DNA of 40,635 bases from Streptosporangium nondiastaticum (GTDB lineage: Bacteria > Actinomycetota > Actinomycetes > Streptomycetales > Streptomycetaceae): positions 1-40,635 of the forward strand of contig NZ_PXWG01000056.1 of NCBI RefSeq assembly GCF_003011965.1, in the 5' to 3' direction. The stretch's first letter is position 1. Each line of letters starts with the position of its first letter. Shown one piece after another: positions 32,062 through 40,291 of the stretch. Position numbers and translations under genes: made by a program. The notes beneath the pieces were generated by a model. The model did not search any database, was not told where the DNA came from, and was given only the letters and a program-made list of their open reading frames with translations.

Positions 32062-32334
32062 CTAATCGTCAAACAGGTTGAGCTGAGCCGACTCAAGGGC
32101 CCCGAGCAGCCGGACCTCTCCGGTCTCGCCATCCACACAGACGTACCCAGTGCCAATGATCATGTCGGAAATCTGATGGGACTTGAGGTAGGCAGCCGAC
32201 TGGCAACCGAAGTAGAAGTTCCCTCCCGCCTGGGTTTGGTACTCCTCGTCCAATACGAGAGGAATACCGGGCTTCTTTGCTTCTTCTGCTAGGAATTCTT
32301 CGGCCAGCTCGGCCGCTTGCTCGAAACTTAGCAT
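32062..32334 (-). CDS. Immunity protein, YrhB/Imm35-like
   Basis: The product is 90 residues from the ATG at 32334, whose A is shared with the stop codon of the toxin gene (TAATG). This means translational coupling and fixes the start; a GTG/ATG further up at 32367 lies inside the toxin frame. Sequence features are LSFEQAAELAEEFLAEEA, then FYFGCQSAAYLKSH and GYVCVDGETGEV. The pattern resembles the YrhB/Imm35 family that guards polymorphic toxins. It would bind and neutralise the papain-fold toxin tip encoded upstream. The DNA is visibly less GC-rich than its neighbours, as expected for an acquired toxin/immunity cassette. A terminator follows at 31931. Confidence 0.7.
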   Translation of the reverse strand: MLSFEQAAELAEEFLAEEAKKPGIPLVLDEEYQTQAGGNFYFGCQSAAYLKSHQISDMIIGTGYVCVDGETGEVRLLGALESAQLNLFDD

Positions 32335-35300
32335 TAGTCCGTCCTCAAGAGTGCGAAAGATCTCCACGAAGCGACGTCGGCATGCCCGCTCTGGCCATCG
32401 ATGAAGATGACATCCCCCTTGGTGTTCACGACATTGAAGACGTGTGCCTGCCTACCCTTCTGCCCGTACACGATACCTCGGGCACCGTGTCCGGCAGTCT
32501 TGATCTCGCGAACGATTCCGGAGAGGGTGGCCGGCTTGAACTTCCGCCCTCCGTAGAGGTTCTCAAGGGGCGTAAGAGGGCCTCTGCCCAGGCCTCCGGG
32601 TGCCGATGACGGAGCTCCTTCAGCGAGCAAACGATCGACGGCTACCGCGCAAGCACGGCAGTTATCCCCGCCCTGCTGGGGATTCACCAGCTCCTTGAGT
32701 TGAGGGGTTATCGGAGTCTTGTACGGGATGCCGCCATAGCCCGAGGTCACTCCTCCTCCCGGCCCGAAGCGTAGATTGCCCACTTCGATTTCCGTGACCT
32801 CGGGCAGTACTGCTGCCCGTTGCCACCCAGTGAGACCGCCAAGGCCCATGGCCGCGATCTGCTGTGTGATTTCGTCGCCGGCCTTGTCATAGCGGTCCGC
32901 GAGCGCCTCGCACCCCTGGTCTCGGAACATCTCAGCCGCGCGGTAGAGGCGGTAGGCAGGTCGGGCCGGGAGGTATTTGTCGACGAAGCCACCGGCGCCG
33001 CCGTTCTCGCCCCGGAGGGCGCTGTAGAGGTCGCCGAAAACCTCAAAGGGGAGCTTGAGGCCTTCCAGGAAGCCTTCTCCGAAGGTCTTCAGGCCTTCAC
33101 CGAGAGACTTGACGTGCGCGTCCGGGGCGTCTGGGGCGTCAGGAGTCAGGCCGGTCGGGTCGGTCCAGCGGGTCGGGGTGTTGTCGGCGTAGGCGTAGGC
33201 CGAGACGGCGGGACTGCCCACCGGACGGGTGACGGGGTCGGTGGTGGTGAGGCGGCCGGTCGTGGGGTCGTAGTTGCGGGCGCGCAGGTAGTAGCCCGCG
33301 GCGCTGGTGGTGGGTTCGGTGTACGCGCCGGTATAGGTGAAGGCGTTGGCCGGCGGGTTCGGGGCGACGTCGGTTCTCGTGGTCTCGCCGTACGCGGTGT
33401 AGCTGTAGCGGATGCGGGGAGCGCCACCGGCGTCGGTGATGTCGGTGACGGAACCGAGCTGGTCGTGGTGGTACTGGTAGGCGTTCCCGCCTGCGGACTG
33501 GGTCTGGAGCTGTCCGAGCGGGTTGTACTGGTAGTCGGCGGTCATGCTGCCGTCGGCGTTGTACTCCGCGCCGATGGTCGCGAGGGATCCGTTGATGTCC
33601 CAGGACGTGGTGCGGAGGGCCGTGCTGCCCTTGGCCGCCTTGGTGCGGTTGCCGTCGGCGTCGTAGGTGTACGTGTAGGTGTCCGTGCCGGCGGTGATCG
33701 CGGTCAGCTGATTGCTGGCGTCATAGATGAAGGTGTTGCTGCCGTCCGAGGTCTGGTTGCCGTCGGCGTCGTAGGAGTACTTGCGGGTGGACGATCCGGT
33801 GGTGACGGTGGCGAGCTGGTCGGCGTCGTCATAGGTGTAGCCGGTTGTGGTGCCTGCCTTGGCCTGGGTCTTGCGGTTCCCGACGGCGTCGTAGGTGTAC
33901 ACGGTGGCGGCGGTGGTGTCCGGGCAGGCCGTGTTCTGCGTGGTGGAGGTGCAGTCGGTGAGCAGCCGGCCTGCGTCGTCGTAGGTGTAGTACTGGTAGT
34001 TCGGGGCCTGTCCGGCGCGGGTTGCTGTGATACGGACAGGACGGCCGGTGTCGTCGAGTGCGAGCTGCCGGCCTGCGAGGATCTTGTCGCCTTTGGAACT
34101 GGTGATGGAGGTCAGCCGGCCGGCGTTGTCGTAGGCGCGGTTTTCCGAGTGCCCGTTGGTGGCGGGCAGGGTCGTGCCGGTGAGGTGGCCTGCGGGGTCG
34201 TAGTCGTAGAGGACGGACCCTGCGGTGCTGGACTGGCTGGTCCTGCGGCCCTCGGCGTCGTGGCTGTACTGGACCGTCGTCACGGCGGCCGAGCGCTTGG
34301 GCAGTGACCAGCGCTGTGCGGTGGTGCCGTTGCAGCCCCAGAGCTGAAGTTTGCTGCCGCGTGTAGTGCTGGCACCGGGGATATCAATGCATTTGCCGGA
34401 AGCGCTGTGCAGCAGGCTGCCGTCGTCGCGCAGTGACCACTGCTGGCCCTGATCACCTGTGCACGTGGCTAGTTGAACGGCACTGGCATTGCCGGTGCCG
34501 GCCGGTGCGGCGCACTTGCCCAGTGCCTTGAACTGACCGCCTTCCAGCGTCCACCGCTGGGCGGCAGTTCCGTTGCACGACCATGTCTGCAGGGCCGTGC
34601 CGTCAGCGCTCAGACCACCCGCAATATCCAGGCACAGGCCGGCAAGTCCTGTCACAGGGCCGGGCGGCCTCGGCAGCGCCCAGCGCTGTGCGGTGGTGCC
34701 GTTGCAGTCCCAGAGCTGGAGCTTAGTGCCACGTGTCGTGCTGGACCCGGGAATGTCGATGCATTTACCGGAGGCGTTGTGCAGCAGGCTGCCGTCGTCG
34801 CGGGCCGTCCACTGCTGCCCCTGATCGGCCGTACACGCGGCCAACTGCACCGCGCTGGCATTGCCCGTGCCCGTTGTTATGACGCACTTGCCCAGCGCTT
34901 TGAGCTGACCGCCTTCCAGCGTCCACCGCTGGGCGGCAGTTCCGTTGCACGACCATGTCTGCAGGGCCGTGCCGTCAGCGCTCAGACCACCCGCAACATC
35001 GATGCACAGGCCCGCGAGACCTGTCACCGGGCCGGACTGGCTCAGGCCGTCGATCGTGCGGGAGGTCAGATGACCGGCGTCGTCGTAGGTGTAGCTATAA
35101 GAGCCCTTTCCGGACCCGGGGGTGACGGTGCTGAGCCTTCCGTTGGTGTCGTACCCCAGGGTTCGCGTGCCCGTGGCATCAGTGATCGTCTGGCGGCGTC
35201 CGAGGGCGTCATATGTGGCTGACAGCGGCTGCGTGAAGTCGCTGTACGTCACGGCTGTCGCCAGGCCGCGTGCGTCAAAGGCGGTTGTGGTGGTGATGCC

Positions 35301-35855
35301 CCGCGCGTTGGTGGCTTTCGTCAGGTTGCCGTCGGCGTCGTAGCCGAAGGTCTTCTTGCGGCCGAGCGGGTCAGTGATCGAGCTCTGCTGTCCGGCGTCG
35401 TCGTACTCGTACGTGGTGATGCGGCCATTGGGATCCTTGCGGGTGGCCACGTCGCCGGCCGCGTTGTACGTGTAGGTGGTGGCTGCGCCGTCCGGGCCGA
35501 TGACCTTGCTGATGCGGCCCAGCGCATCGTGCTCGGTCCTGGTCTGCCGGCCCAGCTCGTCGGTCGCCGCCACGGCACGGTTCGCGGCGTCATAGGTCGT
35601 GCTGGTGACCTTGCCCAGGGGGTTGGTCACCTTGGTGCGGTTGCCTGCGAGGTCGTAGCCGTAAGTGGTCCTGAACTTCTCCGGATCAGCGCCCGAGGTG
35701 TTGCCCCGCGGGTCGGTCTCCGAGGCGAGGCGGCCGTCGTCGTCGTAGGTCCAGGTGGTCTTGTTACCCAGCGGGGACGTACGGCTGATGCGATTGCCGT
35801 CGGGGTCGTAGCCGAAGGACGTGACGTTGTTCAGCGGGTCGGCGGAGGCCGTCAT
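32334..35855 (-). CDS. Rhs protein, C-terminal fragment with lectin repeats, core and papain-fold toxin
   Basis: This frame is open beyond its first ATG (35855) back to about 36285, and that ATG has no ribosome binding site, so it is a fragment rather than a separate gene. YD repeats come first, then two ricin-type domains (about residues 272-522), then more YD repeats. The Rhs-associated core follows (GYYLRARNYDPTTGRL, TTDPVTRP, YAYADNTPTRWTDPTGL). After the core a helical linker leads to the toxin tip. The tip shows Cys1066 (GGDNCRACAVAVDRLL), His1138 (AHVFNVVN) and Asp1153 (IFIDGQSG), the triad of papain-like toxins, which cleave peptides or deamidate glutamines. The stop codon overlaps the immunity start. 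GC content appears to fall in the last roughly 500 bases. Confidence 0.85.
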   Translation of the reverse strand: MTASADPLNNVTSFGYDPDGNRISRTSPLGNKTTWTYDDDGRLASETDPRGNTSGADPEKFRTTYGYDLAGNRTKVTNPLGKVTSTTYDAANRAVAATDELGRQTRTEHDALGRISKVIGPDGAATTYTYNAAGDVATRKDPNGRITTYEYDDAGQQSSITDPLGRKKTFGYDADGNLTKATNARGITTTTAFDARGLATAVTYSDFTQPLSATYDALGRRQTITDATGTRTLGYDTNGRLSTVTPGSGKGSYSYTYDDAGHLTSRTIDGLSQSGPVTGLAGLCIDVAGGLSADGTALQTWSCNGTAAQRWTLEGGQLKALGKCVITTGTGNASAVQLAACTADQGQQWTARDDGSLLHNASGKCIDIPGSSTTRGTKLQLWDCNGTTAQRWALPRPPGPVTGLAGLCLDIAGGLSADGTALQTWSCNGTAAQRWTLEGGQFKALGKCAAPAGTGNASAVQLATCTGDQGQQWSLRDDGSLLHSASGKCIDIPGASTTRGSKLQLWGCNGTTAQRWSLPKRSAAVTTVQYSHDAEGRRTSQSSTAGSVLYDYDPAGHLTGTTLPATNGHSENRAYDNAGRLTSITSSKGDKILAGRQLALDDTGRPVRITATRAGQAPNYQYYTYDDAGRLLTDCTSTTQNTACPDTTAATVYTYDAVGNRKTQAKAGTTTGYTYDDADQLATVTTGSSTRKYSYDADGNQTSDGSNTFIYDASNQLTAITAGTDTYTYTYDADGNRTKAAKGSTALRTTSWDINGSLATIGAEYNADGSMTADYQYNPLGQLQTQSAGGNAYQYHHDQLGSVTDITDAGGAPRIRYSYTAYGETTRTDVAPNPPANAFTYTGAYTEPTTSAAGYYLRARNYDPTTGRLTTTDPVTRPVGSPAVSAYAYADNTPTRWTDPTGLTPDAPDAPDAHVKSLGEGLKTFGEGFLEGLKLPFEVFGDLYSALRGENGGAGGFVDKYLPARPAYRLYRAAEMFRDQGCEALADRYDKAGDEITQQIAAMGLGGLTGWQRAAVLPEVTEIEVGNLRFGPGGGVTSGYGGIPYKTPITPQLKELVNPQQGGDNCRACAVAVDRLLAEGAPSSAPGGLGRGPLTPLENLYGGRKFKPATLSGIVREIKTAGHGARGIVYGQKGRQAHVFNVVNTKGDVIFIDGQSGHADVASWRSFALLRTD
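34310..35035 (-). repeat. Tandem pair of ricin-type lectin domains
   Basis: Two copies of about 372 bases (124 residues) encode beta-trefoil ricin-B domains. Each has GLAGLC-D-AGGLSADGTALQ, CNGTAAQRW, GKCIDIPG and QLW-CNGTTAQRW. Corresponding points lie at 34311 and 34683. The copies are nearly identical in protein and very similar in DNA, so the duplication looks recent. Ricin domains bind galactose- or xylose-type sugars. Confidence 0.88.
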
Positions 35856-36130
35856 CAGGCCGGTGTCGGAATAGCTGTACCAGCTGACTTTGCCGGTCGC
35901 GTCCGTGCGGGTCAGGACGTTGTCGTTGCCGTCGTAAGTCGTCCTGGTCGTTTCGCCGAGGGCGTTGGTAAGGGATGTGGGCCGGCCCAGTGCGTCGTAC
36001 GCGGTTGTCGTGACGGCGCCGCTCGGGTCGGTGACGGAGATGCGCCGGCCTGCTGCGTCGTAGCCGAAGCTGGTGGTGAAGGCTGCGGGATCGGAGCCGC
36101 TGGTATTGCCTCGGGGCGTGACCGTACTGA

Positions 36131-38506
36131 TCAGCCGGTTCGCCTTGTCATAGGCGTGGGTGGTCTTGTTGCCCAGCGCATCGGTGACCGAGAGGAGGTT
36201 GCCGGCGGCGTCGTACGTGCGCGTCTCGGACTTGCCTGCCGGGTTGGTGGTCTTCGTGAGACGGCCCGAGACGTCGTCCGCTCCGCGGGGTCCGTCACCG
36301 AGGTGAGGCGGCCTGCGTCGTCGTAGCCGTATGCGGTGGTACCGCCCAGCGGGTCGGTGGTGCTGCTGAGAAGGCCGCGGCTGTCGTAGGAGTACGTGGT
36401 GGTGAAGGCCTTCGGGCCAGCGCCCGTCGCGTTGCCGCGAGGGTCGGTGACGGCCGTCACCCGGCCCATCGCGTCGTAGCGGAAAGTGGTCTTCTCACCC
36501 AGCGGACTGGTGACGGAGGTACGGTTCCCCGCCCCGTCGTAGGCATAGGTGGTCTTCTTGCCCTGCGGTGTCGTGACGCCGGCGAGCGCGCCGCGCTCGG
36601 TGTAGTCGTAGGTGACCTTGCCGCCCGAGGGGTCGGTGCTGGTGGTGATCCGGTTGGCGGAGTCGTAGCCGTATCTCCAGGTCTTGCCCCGGCTGTCGGA
36701 GTGGCTCGCGATGTTTCCGGCCGAGTCGTAGGTCCACGTTTCCGCCAGGCCCACCGAGGACGGCGACTTCCGCATGGTCATGCGGCCGGCGCTGTCGTAG
36801 GTCATCTCCGTGGTGTTGCCGAGCGCGTCAGTGATCGATACGGGCCGGAGGTTGCGGTCGTAGCTGTACTCGACCTTCTTGCCGTACGGGTCGATGCTGG
36901 CCATCAGCACGTTCCCGGAGTACACGTCGGTCCACACCCCACCGCTGCGGTCCGTGGTGTGGACGTCACGGTTGTCGGACCTGGTGAACGTGGTGGTCTT
37001 GCCGAAGCTGTCGGTCTGGGAGACGACCCGCCCGTCGTTGTCGTAGGTGTTCGTCACCTTTCCGCCACCGCGGCCTGTGGCGGTGACAAGACGCTTGTTC
37101 GCGTCATGGGTGTAGGACGAGGTCTTACCGGCCTGGTCGGTGACGGAGGTCAGCAGACCGCCGGTGTAGCTGTACGAGACCGAGGTGCCGTCCGGTAGCG
37201 CCACCTTGGTCAGCAAGCCTGCGGCGTCGAGGGTGAAGGGGATGGTCCGTCCCGCGGCGTCCTTGACGGAGGCGAGCCGGCCCGAGGCGTAGTCCAGGCT
37301 CAGCCCTTGCCCGCTGCGATCGGTGACAGAGGTGAGCAGGCCGGCACCGTTGTACGTGCGGCGGGTGAGATCCGGGCTGGTGACGGTATAGGTGCCCCCG
37401 GATTTGGCCAGCTTCAGCGCGGAGCCTGCCGGGGCGGTGTAGGAACCTCCTGATCGCTCTTTGAAGACAATCCGGGCGCCGTCCGATTCCTGCAGCGTGG
37501 CACTGCCGTCGGCGGCTGCCGTCAGCTTGGAATCGAAGGGTGTGGACCAGCCCCTGCCCAGGAGCCCGGCAGCGGACGAGTCGGACCGGTAGGTCCGGTC
37601 CAGGGAGAATGGCGTTCCGGCGCCTACGAGCGTGGCATCGGTGTTCCGGTCGTAGAACATGCCAGTGGCGGTGTTGACCGGATCCGCCCGGTACGTCTGC
37701 CCGTAACACGTGCAGCTTCCGGCCTGCGCGCCCGGGATGTCGGGGGTGTAGAACGCCTCGACGAACGGCGATGTTGTTCCGGTCGGGCTCGCCGAGCCGT
37801 CGGTGCCCTCTAGGAAGATCCAGGCGTAGTACTTCTTGCCGTCCTCCAGATGCCCGCCCAGCGAGCTGGAGGTCCACCAGAAGCACTGGTTGTCGGGGTA
37901 GGGGTTAGACGGGCCGGATGGCCACCAGCCGTAGCACCAGACACCGTTCTCCAGGTACTTCCCGACCGGATCGTCAGCATCCCGCCGTTTGATCTCCTGC
38001 TGGTGAACCGGCCGCTTCTGCTCATCCAGGACATACAGCCACAGCCCCGAGACAGAGGAAGCCGGGACAGACGAGAACTGCAGGTGACCGCCGATGGCCA
38101 GCGTGCCTGGGTAGGCAACCGCAAATGACGACACCCAGTCAGGGTTGGGAACGCCTGCAGGAGCCGGAGCACGCGCTAAAGAGCTCCCCGAACCTCTCGC
38201 CGCGGGGCCGTTCTTCAGCGGCCTGTCCGGCTTCTCGCCCGGATGCGCTGACGGCTCCGACGCCCTGGGGCGGACGAACTCGCGCATCGGCGAGTAGCTG
38301 CCCCGCGAGCTGCTCACCTGCTTCTTGCGCTCCGCCAGCGACATGGCCCTCGGAGGCTTCGGGACCGCCCGCGCCTTCAGCGGGCTCGCACCCTGGACCA
38401 CTTCCTGCCACTGCGGCACCGCGGCAGCAGCCTCGCCGACTCCCGCAGTCATTAACAACACCAGCGCCAGCACGTGGACGACGCCACGCCGTGCGGCTGT
38501 GAACAT
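36131..38506 (-). CDS. Rhs protein, N-terminal fragment with signal peptide and YD repeats
   Basis: The start is the ATG at 38506 with GGGGGG 8 bases upstream; upstream in-frame residues are unrelated. The 791-codon frame begins with a signal peptide (RGVVHVLALVLLMTAGVGEA), then a Pro/Ser-rich segment. A beta-rich region rich in Trp and Tyr follows (VWCYGWWPSGPSNPYPD). The Rhs N-terminal block comes next (ADPVNTATGMFYDRNTD, then GTPFSLDRTYRSDSS), followed by about 20 YD repeats (YDSAGRMT, YDGAGNRTSV). It ends out of frame in an Arg/Pro/Thr-rich tail of about 50 residues after the frameshift. Export by the general secretion route and cell-surface display are expected. Confidence 0.85.
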   Translation of the reverse strand: MFTAARRGVVHVLALVLLMTAGVGEAAAAVPQWQEVVQGASPLKARAVPKPPRAMSLAERKKQVSSSRGSYSPMREFVRPRASEPSAHPGEKPDRPLKNGPAARGSGSSLARAPAPAGVPNPDWVSSFAVAYPGTLAIGGHLQFSSVPASSVSGLWLYVLDEQKRPVHQQEIKRRDADDPVGKYLENGVWCYGWWPSGPSNPYPDNQCFWWTSSSLGGHLEDGKKYYAWIFLEGTDGSASPTGTTSPFVEAFYTPDIPGAQAGSCTCYGQTYRADPVNTATGMFYDRNTDATLVGAGTPFSLDRTYRSDSSAAGLLGRGWSTPFDSKLTAAADGSATLQESDGARIVFKERSGGSYTAPAGSALKLAKSGGTYTVTSPDLTRRTYNGAGLLTSVTDRSGQGLSLDYASGRLASVKDAAGRTIPFTLDAAGLLTKVALPDGTSVSYSYTGGLLTSVTDQAGKTSSYTHDANKRLVTATGRGGGKVTNTYDNDGRVVSQTDSFGKTTTFTRSDNRDVHTTDRSGGVWTDVYSGNVLMASIDPYGKKVEYSYDRNLRPVSITDALGNTTEMTYDSAGRMTMRKSPSSVGLAETWTYDSAGNIASHSDSRGKTWRYGYDSANRITTSTDPSGGKVTYDYTERGALAGVTTPQGKKTTYAYDGAGNRTSVTSPLGEKTTFRYDAMGRVTAVTDPRGNATGAGPKAFTTTYSYDSRGLLSSTTDPLGGTTAYGYDDAGRLTSVTDPAERTTSRAVSRRPPTRQASPRRARTTPPATSSRSPMRWATRPPTPMTRRTG

Positions 38507-38704
38507 GAGCAACCCCCCACTCTGATGAACCGCAGAGATCATCAAACGTGGGAGGGGGAACCCACAGCGGGATTCGAACGAATGGCCGATATGTGGTGGT
38601 CGAGCAGCGCATGTGGGCCGGCGGCGCACCGGGTACGGAACTCCACCGGCTCGCGGTCGCGAGCGGCGTACAAGTGACCCGAGAAGGCGGAGCGGGCTCC
38701 GCCG
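38507..38704. other. Intergenic region upstream of the Rhs gene
   Basis: About 200 bases lie between the DUF397 gene and the Rhs start. TGATGA/TCATCA arms (38523-38544) lie just before the Rhs ribosome binding site. TCGAAC-GAAT-GGCCGA (38574-38589) has one perfect and one poor half of an SOS box. GCCGTC-A-GACGGC (38700-38712) is a short hairpin over the DUF397 stop. No tRNA can be folded here despite a GTTCGAATCC word. Confidence 0.4.
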
Positions 38705-38917
38705 TCAGACGGCGCCCTTGAGGTGGGACACGAAAGCGGCCCACGCTCTGGTGGGGAAGACCAGGGCGGGGCCGTCGGGGGTTTTGCTGTCACGGACGGG
38801 GACGGCGCCGGTGACGCCGTCGGCTATCTGTATGCAGTCGCCTTGGTGGCCGCTGTACGTGCTTTTGCGCCAGGTGAGGCTTCCGGAGGCCGTCTCTTGC
38901 AGGTCGGGGTACCTCAC
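38705..38917 (-). CDS. DUF397 domain protein
   Basis: The 70-residue product has the DUF397 pattern: LTWRKSTYSGHQGDCIQIAD, then VPVRDSKTPDGPALVF and WAAFVSHLK. The start is a GTG overlapping the stop of the upstream regulator (GTGA), so the two are co-translated. DUF397 proteins are paired with DUF5753 helix-turn-helix regulators in many copies per Streptomyces genome and take part in control of development and antibiotic production (the WhiJ-like systems). In known cases the small protein modulates the regulator. The target of this pair is unknown. Confidence 0.92.
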   Translation of the reverse strand: MRYPDLQETASGSLTWRKSTYSGHQGDCIQIADGVTGAVPVRDSKTPDGPALVFPTRAWAAFVSHLKGAV

Positions 38918-39771
38918 TCCAGATCCTTTATGACGTGTGCGATGAGGTCACGCGATGCCGCCGCGCTGAGCGCGGTTGCGCAGATGTTCTCGAACAGCTG
39001 GCTGTAGGTCGTCAGGTCGGACTTCCGCTCCAGCTGAATGCTACTCGTGTGGGACTCGGTGTACACGACGTCGAGATCGCTCCGGACGGGGAACTGAAGG
39101 ATCACGAACGATCCCGTCATCCCGGCGTGCGCACCCGCCGCGAACGGCAGTACCTGCAAGGTGATGTGGGGTTCGCCGGATGCCTCCAAGAGGTGGCGGA
39201 GCTGCTGGGCCATGGTCTGCGGGCCGCCGATCGCCCGGCGGAGTGCCGCTTCGTCGAGGACCACCCGTAGGTCGAGCGGATCGCTGCGGCGCAGTGCGGC
39301 GTTCTGCCGGGCGAGCCGGACGCTCACCAAGGCGTCGATCGCGTTCGGCGTCAAGTCCGGCTGAAGCGCACCGAGTACTGCCCGGGTGTAGTCAGCGGTC
39401 TGGAGCAGACCAGGGATCAGTGTGTCGCGGAAGTTCCTCATGGACGTCGCGTCCGCCTCAAGGGCGATGTACGACGCATACCGCTTGCTGATCACGTCGG
39501 CGTAGGGCGTCCACCACATCCGTTGCCTGCCCTCCGCGGCGAGTGCGGAGAGCGCGGCCCGGGCGTCGGCGGCGGAGACCTCGTAGGCGTCCAGCACGGA
39601 GGGGACCTCGTGGGTGCGGATGCCGGAGCGTCCGTTTTCCACCCGGCTCACTTTGGACTGGGGCCAGCCGATGCGCTCGGCCATTTCACTGGTCGTGAGC
39701 CCCAACCCCTCGCGGAGCTGGCGCAGTTCGGCGCCGAGAATCCGGCGGCGCACAGTGGGCAGCGCGGGCAC
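38914..39771 (-). CDS. Helix-turn-helix regulator with DUF5753 domain (WhiJ-like)
   Basis: The 285-residue protein has an N-terminal XRE-type helix-turn-helix (about residues 12-50: LREGLGLTTSEMAERIGW, then SKVSRVENG) and a C-terminal DUF5753 domain. That domain shows the PGLLQTADYTRAVL motif, VVLDEAALRRAIGG and ITLQVLPFAAGAHAGMTGSF. Together with the downstream DUF397 gene it forms the widespread Streptomyces regulator pair; such regulators usually repress developmental genes until inactivated by the small partner. The start at 39771 is an ATG. It is divergent from a small gene at 39975, and the 203-base region between them, with an AACGT/ACGTT inverted repeat near 39834-39847, may be its operator. 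Confidence 0.92.
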   Translation of the reverse strand: MPALPTVRRRILGAELRQLREGLGLTTSEMAERIGWPQSKVSRVENGRSGIRTHEVPSVLDAYEVSAADARAALSALAAEGRQRMWWTPYADVISKRYASYIALEADATSMRNFRDTLIPGLLQTADYTRAVLGALQPDLTPNAIDALVSVRLARQNAALRRSDPLDLRVVLDEAALRRAIGGPQTMAQQLRHLLEASGEPHITLQVLPFAAGAHAGMTGSFVILQFPVRSDLDVVYTESHTSSIQLERKSDLTTYSQLFENICATALSAAASRDLIAHVIKDLE

Positions 39772-39974
39772 TTCGAACCTCCGTGGGTGGCCGTGTGGCG
39801 CTCAGTGTGCCGTAGGAGCCGACGGCTGCAGCCAACGTTCACACGTTCCGATGCACTTTCACGGTTCGCGTTGCTTGCTGCGAGCGGGGTGTGCATGCTT
39901 CTGGCCAGAAGAAGACCCCGGCGGTCGCGGCAACGACCCCGGGGCGTGGTCAACGCTGCCCAAGGAGCGTTAAC

Positions 39975-40268
39975 GTGCGCCAGTTTATCGCCCGATGCAC
40001 GGCATGGTTCCGGGCCTTCGGGTTCGGAACCCATGCCCGTGAAGAAGCCGCCCCCGAGTTCGTGCCGATCCAGGCGCCCGAACCACCCCCGTCGTCCCCC
40101 TCCTGCAACGTCTACCTCTGGGCGACCGCTCACGGGATCGACCTCAGCTACCCCGGCCCGCTGGGCTCCTGCACCTGTGCCGCCAAGCCGCACCCCGAGC
40201 CGTCGCCATCCGAAGCGCTCCGTGCCAAGGTGCGGGAGGCCAACGAAGCCAGTCGCTGGGGGAAGTGA
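39975..40268 (+). CDS. Small hypothetical protein divergent from the WhiJ-like regulator
   Basis: The product is 97 residues from a GTG at 39975, supported by AAGGAG 7 bases upstream; longer in-frame starts have no such site. It has a basic aromatic N-terminus (RQFIARCTAWFRAFGFG), then a proline-rich stretch. A core follows with CNVYLWATAHGIDLSYPG and GSCTCAAKPHPEPSP, and a charged helical end. Three cysteines occur in the core. There is no signal peptide or membrane segment. I do not recognise a named family. Its position, divergent from a DUF5753/DUF397 pair, suggests it is controlled by that regulator; this is inference. Confidence 0.7.
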   Translation: MRQFIARCTAWFRAFGFGTHAREEAAPEFVPIQAPEPPPSSPSCNVYLWATAHGIDLSYPGPLGSCTCAAKPHPEPSPSEALRAKVREANEASRWGK

Positions 40269-40291
40269 ACCGCGTCGGGGGCGCCCCCCGC

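Larger units (their letters stand above)
32334..38506 (-). pseudogene. Rhs/YD-repeat polymorphic toxin gene, interrupted by one frameshift
   Basis: Taken together, the two reading frames on this strand make one secreted Rhs-type protein of about 2,050 residues. The order is signal peptide, N-terminal region, YD repeats, two ricin-type lectin domains, more YD repeats, Rhs core, and papain-fold toxin. The frame changes once, near 36262-36290. YD-repeat sequence is continuous on both sides, but the expected tyrosine-containing part of one repeat is absent at the junction. Frame arithmetic needs one base (or 4, 7, 16 and so on) restored. A 16-base loss between two ACGACGTC copies would fit exactly. 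It may be a true pseudogene, a phase-variable state or an assembly error. The immunity gene is intact. Confidence 0.75.

Noticed and set aside
32009..32065. 18-codon forward ORF starting METMSYVMAIFEWP
   Set aside because: It overlaps the immunity gene stop on the other strand, has no ribosome binding site and no downstream context.
32820..34307. 495-codon forward ORF opposite the Rhs core
   Set aside because: It is a Val/Gly-rich antisense shadow of repetitive YD codons without any recognisable domain.
35855..35855. Internal ATG as an independent start of a second Rhs gene
   Set aside because: There is no ribosome binding site, and the same frame carries YD-repeat sequence well upstream, so this is a frameshifted continuation.
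38560..38640. Possible tRNA or tRNA remnant on the reverse strand (GTTCGAATCC word)
   Set aside because: The bases before the T-loop-like word do not pair with CCCGC after it, and no acceptor or anticodon arm can be folded.
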